This document shows positions 9,801-17,271 of a stretch of 58,025 bases of DNA, piece by piece. A program made the translations under genes and the position numbers. The stretch spans positions 1-58,025 of the forward strand of contig JAEEQE010000016.1 in NCBI GenBank assembly GCA_016285145.1. The letters run 5' to 3'. This stretch comes from Bacteroidales bacterium (GTDB lineage: Bacteria > Bacteroidota > Bacteroidia > Bacteroidales > WCHB1-69). How positions within the stretch are numbered: position 1 is the first letter of the stretch; each line of letters starts with the position of its first letter. The notes under the pieces were generated by a model. That model had not been told where the DNA came from and did not search any database. It worked only from the letters and a program-made list of their open reading frames with translations.

Positions 9801-10646
9801 ATTCTCTTCAAGGGCAACAGCACCGTCCGTAACGGGCATTTCACCTTCTCGTTTTATATTCCAAAAGATATAGACTACACTTTTGGCAACGGCAAGATCA
9901 GCTATTACGCCAAGAGTGACCAGATAGATGGAGCGGGTGCCTTCTCCGATTTCATCATCGGCGGGAATGACACCAACGCCCTCAGCGACACCAAGGGTCC
10001 GGCCATCAATCTGTATCTGAACAACGAGAACTTCGTCAACGGCGGCATGGTGGACCCGTCGCCCATGCTCATCGCCAAGATCCGCGACGACTACGGCATC
10101 AACACCACGGGCAACGGCATCGGGCACGACATCACCGCCATTCTTGACAACCAGAACGACAAGACCATCATCCTCAACGACTATTACGAAACCGAGAAAG
10201 ACAGTTTCAACTCAGGCACTGTGCGCTACCCGCTCGACGACCTGTCCGCAGGCACGCACACGCTGCGGGTACGCGCATGGGACATCAACAACAACCACGC
10301 GGAAAGTGAAATCTCGTTTGAGGTGGTCTCCCATGAAAAGCTCACCTTGAAACACGTGCTGAACTACCCCAACCCGTTCACCACCCACACGGAGTTCTTC
10401 TTCGAGCAGAACCAGAGCGGCGGCACCTTCGACATCCAAATCCAGATTTACACCATCTCCGGCAAACTGTTGAAGACCATCACGGAAACACAGTTCATCG
10501 AAGGCAACCGGTCGGCGGGCATCGTCTGGGACGGTCGCGACGACTACGGGGACAGAATCGGCAAAGGGGTGTATCTTTACCGGCTGCGGGTCCGCAACCA
10601 AAACCAGGAGACAGCAGAAGAAATAGAAAAAATCGTCATACTGTAA
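6810..10646 (+). CDS. porU: Type IX secretion sortase PorU (C25 gingipain-like peptidase family)
   Basis: The 1278-residue protein has an N-terminal signal sequence, a propeptide-like region, a C25 cysteine-peptidase domain (about 550-900) and a C-terminal FlgD/CTD-like beta domain from NYPNPF to GKGVYLYRLR. The catalytic pair is visible: His789 in GHSGKDGW and Cys823 in LSLSCTFAYYD. PorU acts on the cell surface, where it removes the C-terminal signal of type IX cargo and joins the cargo to anionic lipopolysaccharide. PorV, its partner, is encoded 71 bases downstream, and gldJ-porP lie divergently upstream. The length is closer to the long flavobacterial forms than to P. gingivalis PorU (about 1160). 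The assignment over a secreted gingipain rests on this gene context. Confidence 0.92.
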   Translation: MERKSWVPLLIFFIIISQLSHIQSQTIEKKIQIKWTDNVIQHFSEENVQEHLHFQDASYGQPFPSLPCYQELIPVSEAYKEYSISIGQVQHEPMRAQDGALIPASFTVRQPDVRVKTVHQRNKTYALLTFIPIIQTGQGQYSRVTSISLRIEGTGVTAAKAAKTHPSQSVLAAGSWYSFTLQQEGIYRVTGQDLSSLGMSLPVPSSSLALFGNGGKMLPEANATARIEDLREIPVQMFDGGDGSFDKNDYFLFFGESPHGWAYDTLTGYFRHALNIYSDSTRYFITNSAGIGEKKRITTVDNGNLTATATVSEYTHYAFYEDDLYNPWESGKEWFGDRFEATLNRAYTFAIPGYKSGSSCRVSVAAAASSVSYSQFTISTNGSGIGTLSFGPIGNRIATRNRQDFFCSPSGNNLTITLDYNQPTSSSSAYLDWIEIQVPCMLTMHSSQLPFSNPSTIGHGNVTRFVISGATSGTRVWDVTDPGQTFQHTLTINGGSASFNSPTETLRQFIAFNETGYLSITPGGRVENQNLHGSSDIDMVIIAHPDFISQAHRLANYRRINQGLKVKVVPIQQVYNEFSGGTQDPIAIRDYMKTIYDNSNKEYPKYLLLFGRPSYDFRGRSNDTKIFVPNYQYAASPDYISEYDFYSNDDNFGLLDEDESCGSGLFDIAIGRFPASTQAQATAAVDKSIRYTESLDLVTGASNQISNLADWRNIIAFVADDEDFNDFIASADNMSNILKVANPNINFDKIYLDAYQQISNAGGQRYPEVSTAINNRMSRGSLLFTYIGHSGKDGWSHERILEASDINKWSNKFNMPLMLSLSCTFAYYDRPVLSPAEMVLFNSNGGGSAIIAATREAWSSPNNSFGRHIASLLFNQDGQGRYPTIGEIEYRAKNAYGGAGTALAMFVLLGDPSMPLAIPAYRIVTDSINHHVPGITSDTLRALSKVTVSGHIAGADNQILQDFNGTLYPTIFDKKSIVTTLANDPNSQPFDFEVQKNILFKGNSTVRNGHFTFSFYIPKDIDYTFGNGKISYYAKSDQIDGAGAFSDFIIGGNDTNALSDTKGPAINLYLNNENFVNGGMVDPSPMLIAKIRDDYGINTTGNGIGHDITAILDNQNDKTIILNDYYETEKDSFNSGTVRYPLDDLSAGTHTLRVRAWDINNNHAESEISFEVVSHEKLTLKHVLNYPNPFTTHTEFFFEQNQSGGTFDIQIQIYTISGKLLKTITETQFIEGNRSAGIVWDGRDDYGDRIGKGVYLYRLRVRNQNQETAEEIEKIVIL

Positions 10647-10717
10647 AATAAATCTGAAATAGTTGCGTTATTCCCTTTTGTTCTATTCAAAATAAAACGT
10701 TACAACATAATAAAAAT

Positions 10718-11998
10718 ATGAAAAAAACTACAACCATCCTTGCGCTTTTAGCGTTATTCTTCAGTTATCAAATCGCTTATTCTCAATCTAATATCAACCC
10801 GGGACAGCTGGGTGGCAAAGAGTTGAACACCATCACCACTGCCGTGCCCTTCCTGCTGATCTCGCCCGATTCGCGTGCCGGTGCCATGGGCGACATCGGA
10901 TGTGCCACCTCCACGGATGTCAACTCCCAGGCCTACAACGCCGCCAAGTACGTGTACAGTCCGAACACTTTCGGTATCAGCGTTTCCTACAGTCCCTGGC
11001 TCCACAATCTGGTGAACGACATAAACTTGGCCTACTTGAGCGCCTACTGGAAAATCACCGAGATGGACGCCATCTCCATGTCGCTCCGTTATTTCTCTTT
11101 GGGTGACATTGAGTTTACGGACGATCAAGGTAACAAGATGAGCGACCAGAACCCCAACGAGTTCTCTTTGGATTTCGCCTATTCCCGCAAGCTGATTGAC
11201 CAGTTGTCCATTGCCGTCACCCCGCGTTTCATCTACTCCAACCTCACTGCCAACCAGTTCGTGTCGGGAGAGGAGACCAAGGCCGGTTTGGCCGGTGCTG
11301 CCGACATCGCCTTGTTCTACGAGCAAAGTCTCAAAGCCAAACGCCTTAACAGCAGCGTGCTGCGTGCCGGCTTGGCCATTTCCAACATCGGCAACAAGAT
11401 GTCTTATTCTTCCGGAACCCTGCGTCGTGACTTCCTGCCGACGAACCTCAAGATCGGTATCGGCTATGAACTTGGCTTCGACGAATACAACAAGCTTGCC
11501 ATCAACGGCGAAATCAACAAGCTGCTGGTCCCGACCAACCCGGTGTATGCTCGGGACTCCAACGGACGCATCCTGTACAATCAAGAAACCAACAAGCCGA
11601 TTATCGCCTACGGTAAGGATCCTGATGTTTCCGTGCCGCAGGGCATCATCCAATCCTTCTACGATGCGCCCGGTATCGGATACGGTCCCAAAGGCCGCAA
11701 CAGCGTCTTCGGCGAGGAGATGGCTGAGATCAACTGGGCGTTGGGGTTGGAATACAGCTACCGTAACCTTTTCTTTGTACGGCTCGGTTACTTCCACGAA
11801 AACGGCTACAAGGGCGCGCGCCAGTTCATGACGGTGGGTGCCGGCATCAAATACAACATCTTCAACATCGATGTGGCCTACCTGTTCACCACCAACGGAC
11901 AGAACCATCCGTTGGCCAACACCTTGCGTTTCACCCTGTCGTTCGACTTCGTCTCCTTCAACCGGGAGGCCATCAAAACGCAAGGGAAACTAAAATAG
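10718..11998 (+). CDS. porV: Type IX secretion outer-membrane shuttle protein PorV (LptO)
   Basis: The 426-residue protein has a signal peptide (about 1-23) and a FadL-like beta-barrel sequence. TTAVPFLLISPDSRAGAMGD near residues 40-59, followed by TSTDVNSQAYNAAKYVY, is characteristic of PorV. PorV binds cargo leaving the type IX translocon and carries it to the PorU sortase at the cell surface. The order porU-porV is conserved in many Bacteroidetes. No separate TAnnTTTG box is obvious in the 71-base gap, so it is likely transcribed with porU. ispF starts four bases after its stop and may belong to the same transcript. Confidence 0.92.
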   Translation: MKKTTTILALLALFFSYQIAYSQSNINPGQLGGKELNTITTAVPFLLISPDSRAGAMGDIGCATSTDVNSQAYNAAKYVYSPNTFGISVSYSPWLHNLVNDINLAYLSAYWKITEMDAISMSLRYFSLGDIEFTDDQGNKMSDQNPNEFSLDFAYSRKLIDQLSIAVTPRFIYSNLTANQFVSGEETKAGLAGAADIALFYEQSLKAKRLNSSVLRAGLAISNIGNKMSYSSGTLRRDFLPTNLKIGIGYELGFDEYNKLAINGEINKLLVPTNPVYARDSNGRILYNQETNKPIIAYGKDPDVSVPQGIIQSFYDAPGIGYGPKGRNSVFGEEMAEINWALGLEYSYRNLFFVRLGYFHENGYKGARQFMTVGAGIKYNIFNIDVAYLFTTNGQNHPLANTLRFTLSFDFVSFNREAIKTQGKLK

Positions 11999-12002
11999 CG
12001 CT

Positions 12003-12485
12003 ATGGATTTCCGCATCGGTTTCGGATATGATTCCCATCGCTTTGCCCCCGACAGGCCGCTTGTCCTCGGGGGCATTCGCGTTCCTTTTGAGCAAGGACT
12101 TGCCGCCCACTCGGACGGTGACGTGCTGATTCACGCCCTCTGCGACGCACTGCTCGGGGCCGCCGCCCTGAAAGACATTGGCACGCATTTCCCCGATCAC
12201 GACCCAAACTACGAAAACATTGACAGCAAGATATTGTTATCCAAGGTTATAGAACTATTACACCAAGACCATTGGAGAGTTAATAACGCGGACTGCACGC
12301 TAATCTTGGAACAGCCGAAAATGAAACCCCACATCGACGCCATGACGCAGACCTTGGCCCAACTTCTGCACCTCGACCCGTCACGTTTGTCCATCAAAGC
12401 CAAGACCAACGAGAAGATGGGCTTTATCGGAAGAGGGGAAGGCATTGCCGCCACCGCCGTTGTCACCATAATCCAATCCGTATGA
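12003..12485 (+). CDS. ispF: 2-C-methyl-D-erythritol 2,4-cyclodiphosphate synthase
   Basis: The protein has 160 residues, the usual family size. RIGFGYDSHRF near the N-terminus carries the zinc-binding DxH, SDGDVLIHALCDALLGA is the second metal motif, and KTNEKMGFIGRGEGIAA closes the active site. IspF cyclises CDP-methylerythritol phosphate in the non-mevalonate isoprenoid route; ispE of the same route is at 40641-41405. Its stop codon overlaps the ATG of the following M3 peptidase in an ATGA junction, implying translational coupling. Confidence 0.96.
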   Translation: MDFRIGFGYDSHRFAPDRPLVLGGIRVPFEQGLAAHSDGDVLIHALCDALLGAAALKDIGTHFPDHDPNYENIDSKILLSKVIELLHQDHWRVNNADCTLILEQPKMKPHIDAMTQTLAQLLHLDPSRLSIKAKTNEKMGFIGRGEGIAATAVVTIIQSV

Positions 12486-14596
12486 AAAAAATCATCCCAA
12501 CCCTTTTTCTTATTCTCACCATTATGACGACCCAAGCCCAGATCAAGTTGCAGACCGCGCCGCCATACGGCGTTGCCAAGAATCCGTTATTGGAGAAATG
12601 GGACACGCCCTACCAGACGCCGCCCTTCAAGAGCATCAAGCCGGAGCATTATCTGCCAGCCTTCAAGGAGGCCATCCAAAAGGCCAAGGAGGACATCAAC
12701 TCCATCAAACAGAACAGGATGGCGACGTTCCAGAACACCATTGTGGCGTTGGACCGTGCCGGCGAGCTGGTCACCCGCGCCTCGGGTATCTTCTTCAATC
12801 TGCTGGAATGTGATGCCACGCCGGAGATGCAGGACATCGCCACCAAGGTGCAACCCATGCTCACCGAGTACTCGAACAGCATCTATTTAGACACCGCCCT
12901 GTTTCAACGTGTGAAATATGTTTATGAGCACGAATACAAAAAATTAGAGGGCGCGGACCAGATGTTGTTGAAAAAAACATACGAGGCCTTCCTCGACAAC
13001 GGGGCCAATCTCAATGATAAAGACAAAAAGCTGTTCAACAGTTTTTCCATGGAGTTGAGCAACCTCACGCTATTGTTCGGGCAGAATGCCCTGGCAGCCA
13101 CCAACAGTTACCAGATGCACATCAAAGACAAGAAAGAGTTGGCCGGACTGCCGGACAACGAGCTGGCCATTGCGGCACAACGTGCCAAAGACAAAGGACT
13201 GGAAGGTTATCTTTTCGACCTGTCGCACCCCAGCGTGAACGCCATCCTGACGTATGCCGACAACCGCGAGTTGCGCAAGGAGATGTACATGCACTCCTGC
13301 AACAAAGCCTTCGGCGGTGACTACGACAACTGTTCCGTCATCCGGAAAATCCTGGCGTGCCGGGAGAAAATCGCTTCGTTGTTAGGATATCCGAACTATG
13401 CCGAATATGCTCTGCACAACCGGATGGCGAAAAACAGCAAACAGGTCTATAACCTGCTGGACCAGTTGCGGGATGCCGCCCTGCCTGTCGCCAACCGGGA
13501 AATGGAAACCCTCTCCAAATTCGCCCATGCCAACGGACTGAAGGGCGACCTGCAACGCTGGGACTTCGCCTACTATTCTGAAAAACAGAAAAACGAACTC
13601 TACGACCTGAACACGGAGATGTTGAAACCCTATTTCCCGTTGGAGAGTGTCATCAAAGGAGTCTTTGAGTTGGCAGCCACCTTATATGACCTGCGTTTTG
13701 AACCCGCTCTGAATGTGGATGTGTATCATCCGGATGTGACTGCCTACCACGTGTATCGGGGTGACCAATTCATGGCGGTGCTCTATCTGGACTTCCATCC
13801 GAGAGCCACCAAGCGGAGCGGGGCCTGGATGACCAACTTCCGTGAGCAGTACATTGATGACAACGGAGATGATGTGCGTCCGTTAATCAGTCTGGTGATG
13901 AACTTCACCCCCGCCTCGGACGGGCAGCCTTCGCTACTCTCTTTCAGCGAGGTCACCACATTCCTCCACGAGTTCGGCCATGCCTTGAACGGGATGCTGT
14001 CGGAGGTGCCGTATGCGTCCATTTCCGGCACGAACACTCCGCGCGACTTTGTGGAGCTTCCCTCACAGCTGAACGAGAACTGGGCCACGGAGCCGGAATT
14101 CCTGCAGACGTTCGCTTTCCATTACAAAACCGGCGAGCCGATTCCGGAGGAATACATCGAGCGTCTTAAGAAAATGCGCCAATATCTGGCGGGCTACAGC
14201 TGTTTGCGTCAGCTATCCTTCGGTTATTTGGATATGATGTACCACACCACACCCGCTCCGGAGATAAAGGACATTCAAGCCAAGGAATTTTCAGTGTTCA
14301 AGCCGTTGGATGTGATGCCCACTGTTTCGCAGGCGTGCATGAGTACCTCCTTCAGCCACATTTTCGCTGGAGGCTATGCTGCTGGCTATTACGGATATAA
14401 ATGGGCCGAGATGCTGGAAGCCGATGCCTTCTCCGTTTTTCAGGAGAACGGCGTGATGGACCGCGAAACCGCCAACCGCTATGTGGAAACCATCCTCTCG
14501 AAAGGAGGGTCGGAAGACGCCATGGAGATGTTCGTCCGCTTCCGCGGACGCAAACCGGAAGTCAAAGCCCTGCTACTTCGCGACGGATTGAAATAA
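12482..14596 (+). CDS. M3-family peptidyl-dipeptidase (Dcp-like), exported
   Basis: The 704-residue metallopeptidase has a signal peptide ending TTQAQ. The zinc site is complete: HEFGH (His496, Glu497, His500) and a third ligand Glu525 in DFVELPSQ. The C-terminal HIFAGGYAAGYYGYKWAE is typical of the Dcp/oligopeptidase A group. Such enzymes release dipeptides from the C-terminus of peptides. The signal peptide suggests a periplasmic peptide-scavenging role, fitting the M16 and S46 peptidases elsewhere in the window. The start overlaps the ispF stop. Dcp is preferred over oligopeptidase A because of length and export, but substrate choice is not proven. Confidence 0.9.
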   Translation: MKKIIPTLFLILTIMTTQAQIKLQTAPPYGVAKNPLLEKWDTPYQTPPFKSIKPEHYLPAFKEAIQKAKEDINSIKQNRMATFQNTIVALDRAGELVTRASGIFFNLLECDATPEMQDIATKVQPMLTEYSNSIYLDTALFQRVKYVYEHEYKKLEGADQMLLKKTYEAFLDNGANLNDKDKKLFNSFSMELSNLTLLFGQNALAATNSYQMHIKDKKELAGLPDNELAIAAQRAKDKGLEGYLFDLSHPSVNAILTYADNRELRKEMYMHSCNKAFGGDYDNCSVIRKILACREKIASLLGYPNYAEYALHNRMAKNSKQVYNLLDQLRDAALPVANREMETLSKFAHANGLKGDLQRWDFAYYSEKQKNELYDLNTEMLKPYFPLESVIKGVFELAATLYDLRFEPALNVDVYHPDVTAYHVYRGDQFMAVLYLDFHPRATKRSGAWMTNFREQYIDDNGDDVRPLISLVMNFTPASDGQPSLLSFSEVTTFLHEFGHALNGMLSEVPYASISGTNTPRDFVELPSQLNENWATEPEFLQTFAFHYKTGEPIPEEYIERLKKMRQYLAGYSCLRQLSFGYLDMMYHTTPAPEIKDIQAKEFSVFKPLDVMPTVSQACMSTSFSHIFAGGYAAGYYGYKWAEMLEADAFSVFQENGVMDRETANRYVETILSKGGSEDAMEMFVRFRGRKPEVKALLLRDGLK

Positions 14597-14645
14597 AAGC
14601 AGTGGAAACCCTGTTTTTGCGAACCGCGCATTCGCACTTTATTTG

Positions 14646-14653
14646 TATCTTTG
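14646..14653 (+). promoter_or_regulatory. -7 promoter box of gldFG
   Basis: TATCTTTG lies 20 bases before the gldF ATG, marking a new transcription unit after the M3 peptidase. Confidence 0.6.
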
Positions 14654-14673
14654 CCGCCTTAATGGAATAAACT

Positions 14674-15405
14674 ATGTTTAGCTTATATATCAAGGAGATA
14701 AAGTCGTTTTTGAGTTCGATTATAGGCTACATCTTCATTGGGGTTTTCCTGATTATTTCGGGATTGTTCCTCTGGGTGTTCCCGAACATCGACAACATCA
14801 TGGAAGCCGGGCTGGCCGATTTGCAAGGTCTGTTCAGTCTTTCCCAGTTCCTCTTCCTGTTTCTTGTCCCGGCCATCACCATGCGGTCGTTTGCGGAGGA
14901 GAAGCGCACCGGCACCATGGACCTGCTGCTCACCAAACCCCTGACCGACATGCAGATCATCGGGGCCAAGTTCCTCTCCTGCTTGACGTTGCTTATCATC
15001 GCGCTGATACCCACTTTGGTGTATGTGATCTCCATCTATTTCTTGGGCAATCCTGTGGGCAACATTGACATGGGCAGCACATGGGGTTCCTACCTCGGAC
15101 TGATATTCTTAGGGGCCTCGTTCATCTCCATCGGTCTGTTCGCCTCCTCCCTGACCAACAACCAGATTGTGGCTTTCATCATCGCCGCCCCGCTCTGCTT
15201 TATACTCTCGTTCGGCTTCGCCTTCATCTATTCTTTCGAATCACTCGGGGCTTTCGGCTACTATATCAAGACATTAGGCATTGAACATCATTACGCCTCC
15301 ATCAGCAAGGGTGTCATCGACTCCCGCGACATCATCTACTTCTGCAGTGTCATCTTCCTATTCCTGTTCGGCACGAGAATCGTACTTCTGAAACGCAAAT
15401 GGTAA
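14674..15405 (+). CDS. gldF: Gliding-type ABC transporter permease GldF
   Basis: The 243-residue protein has six predicted membrane segments and the ABC-2 permease pattern. LFLFLVPAITMRSFAEEKRTGTMDLLLTKPL (read in parts) covers the conserved loop after the second segment: AITMRSFAEEKRTGT and LLLTKPLTDMQ are typical of GldF. GldF and GldG form the membrane part of an ABC transporter needed for gliding in F. johnsoniae; homologues are widespread in non-gliding Bacteroidales with unknown substrate. gldG follows after 18 bases. No ATPase gene (gldA) is adjacent. Confidence 0.88.
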   Translation: MFSLYIKEIKSFLSSIIGYIFIGVFLIISGLFLWVFPNIDNIMEAGLADLQGLFSLSQFLFLFLVPAITMRSFAEEKRTGTMDLLLTKPLTDMQIIGAKFLSCLTLLIIALIPTLVYVISIYFLGNPVGNIDMGSTWGSYLGLIFLGASFISIGLFASSLTNNQIVAFIIAAPLCFILSFGFAFIYSFESLGAFGYYIKTLGIEHHYASISKGVIDSRDIIYFCSVIFLFLFGTRIVLLKRKW

Positions 15406-15423
15406 CCTTTAGAGACGCAGACT

Positions 15424-17247
15424 ATGAAGTTATTCGGCAAAAAAAGCAATACCAAACAATACGCTGACGGAAGCAGACAGTTCAAACGGAACACGCTTCT
15501 CGGTCTGTTGGTGGCCATTCTCGTTGTGCTGGCCGTCAACATCCTCTCCTCGTTTCTTTTCTTCCGCATCGACCTGACCAAAGACAAACGGCATTCGCTG
15601 TCAAAAGGCACCATTGAGATGCTGGAAAACTTAGAGGACCGCATCTACGTCCGCGTCTATCTCAAAGGCAAGGATCAGCCAGCTGACTACCAGCTGTTTG
15701 CCAAGCAGGTGGAACAGATGTTGCAAGATTTCCGCAGTTATTCCAAAAAAGTCTATTTTGAGTTCATTGATCCATTGGAGGGGAAAACCAACGATGAGGT
15801 AAACGGCATTTTAGGGGAATTTGTAAAAAAAGGTCTGGACCCCATTCCTATCAGTCGTGAGGATGCCAACGGGTTTTCCACGCACATGGTCATCCCGGGG
15901 GCCATTGTTTCCTACCGTGACCATGAGTACCCCGCCAAGTTGGTGGTGGCCGACCCATCGGGAGCCGACTGGCTGCAATACTCCATTGAAGAGTTGGAAT
16001 ACAATCTGGTGTCGCCCATCCGCCGGCTTATGAAGACCGAGAAACCGAACGTCGCCTTCCTGGACGGTCACGGCGAGTTAGACTTCTGGAGCACCTGCTG
16101 GACGGCCATGCAGCTCCAGCGTTTCTATAACACCAGCCGCATCATATTGGACGGCAAGATCAACGCCCTACGCCATATCAGCGTGGCGGATTCCGCCAGC
16201 CAAACCTTGAAATTGGGCGACAACCGCTACGATGTACTCATTGTTGCGCAGCCTACAAAACCCTTCAACGAATACGACAAATACATCCTCGACCAGTTCA
16301 TCATGCGTGGAGGCAAGGTACTGTGGCTCATCGACAACACCACGGCCTCGTTAGACAGCCTGCAGTCCACGCCCGAATTCTTCGCCACGCCACGCTCGCT
16401 GTACATCAACGACCTGTTTTTCACCTACGGAGTTCGGATCAACCCCAACCTGATTCAAGATCTGAGTTGCCTGCCCATCCCGCAACAGGTAGGCATGATT
16501 GGCGACCAGCCGCAGTTCAAATTCATGGCTTTCCCGTATAGTTTGGATGTCGTCAACTTCAGCGACCACCCTATTGTACGTAATATCAAAGAGATAAAAT
16601 CCGACTTCGCCGGCAGCATTGACCTTGTGGGCAAAAATGCCAACCTTCAGAAAACCGTGTTGATGACCTCGTCGGAGCGTTCCAAATTAGTGCCTACGCC
16701 CTCCATTGTAACCTTGAAGGTGGGCATAGCCAAGCCCAACATCCAGGAGTTCGCCTTCCGAAACTTGCCAATGGCCGTGCTCGTCGAGGGCGAGTTCGAA
16801 TCCGCCTTCAAGGGCATCCTGCCCGTGGAATTCGACACCCTCAAGGAGTTGGACTACCGGGCCAAGAGCGTGCCCACCCGCCAGATCTTCGTGGCGGACG
16901 GCGACATCATCCGCAACCCCTTCGACAAAAAACGCAACCAGCCCTACCCAGCCGGCTACGACATCTACACCCGCACCATGTTCGACAACACACAGTTCAT
17001 CATCAACTGTGTGAACTACCTGTGTGCGGATGATGATTTGCTGCAATTGCGAGCCAAAAACTTCAAAATCGGAGCGTTGGCCCCCGACAAGATCCGCAGC
17101 CGCAAGACGCTGTTAGCCACACTCAACATCGTCATCCCGCTCCTGCTCATCTCCATCTTGGGCGTGGTGCTTATCCTGACCCGCAAACTGAAATACAGCC
17201 GCAGCGCGAAAACTGACACAAATATATCATCCCAACAACGACAATAA
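15424..17247 (+). CDS. gldG: GldG, auxiliary component of the GldF ABC transporter
   Basis: The 607-residue protein has one N-terminal membrane helix (about 27-48), a large extracytoplasmic part and one C-terminal helix near residues 568-590 ending in a short basic tail. FRIDLTKDKRHSLSKGTIEML after the first helix and NVAFLDGHGELDF in the middle are typical of GldG proteins of the ABC-type auxiliary family. It probably acts with GldF in the cytoplasmic membrane. The gene is closely linked to gldF and shares its promoter. Confidence 0.88.
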   Translation: MKLFGKKSNTKQYADGSRQFKRNTLLGLLVAILVVLAVNILSSFLFFRIDLTKDKRHSLSKGTIEMLENLEDRIYVRVYLKGKDQPADYQLFAKQVEQMLQDFRSYSKKVYFEFIDPLEGKTNDEVNGILGEFVKKGLDPIPISREDANGFSTHMVIPGAIVSYRDHEYPAKLVVADPSGADWLQYSIEELEYNLVSPIRRLMKTEKPNVAFLDGHGELDFWSTCWTAMQLQRFYNTSRIILDGKINALRHISVADSASQTLKLGDNRYDVLIVAQPTKPFNEYDKYILDQFIMRGGKVLWLIDNTTASLDSLQSTPEFFATPRSLYINDLFFTYGVRINPNLIQDLSCLPIPQQVGMIGDQPQFKFMAFPYSLDVVNFSDHPIVRNIKEIKSDFAGSIDLVGKNANLQKTVLMTSSERSKLVPTPSIVTLKVGIAKPNIQEFAFRNLPMAVLVEGEFESAFKGILPVEFDTLKELDYRAKSVPTRQIFVADGDIIRNPFDKKRNQPYPAGYDIYTRTMFDNTQFIINCVNYLCADDDLLQLRAKNFKIGALAPDKIRSRKTLLATLNIVIPLLLISILGVVLILTRKLKYSRSAKTDTNISSQQRQ

Positions 17248-17271
17248 ATTATTCATCAAATTATCCTAATT

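Noticed and set aside
10754-11983. 409-residue open frame on the minus strand
   Set aside because: It lies opposite porV, has no recognisable motif and has the His/Val/Gly-rich composition typical of antisense frames in this GC range.
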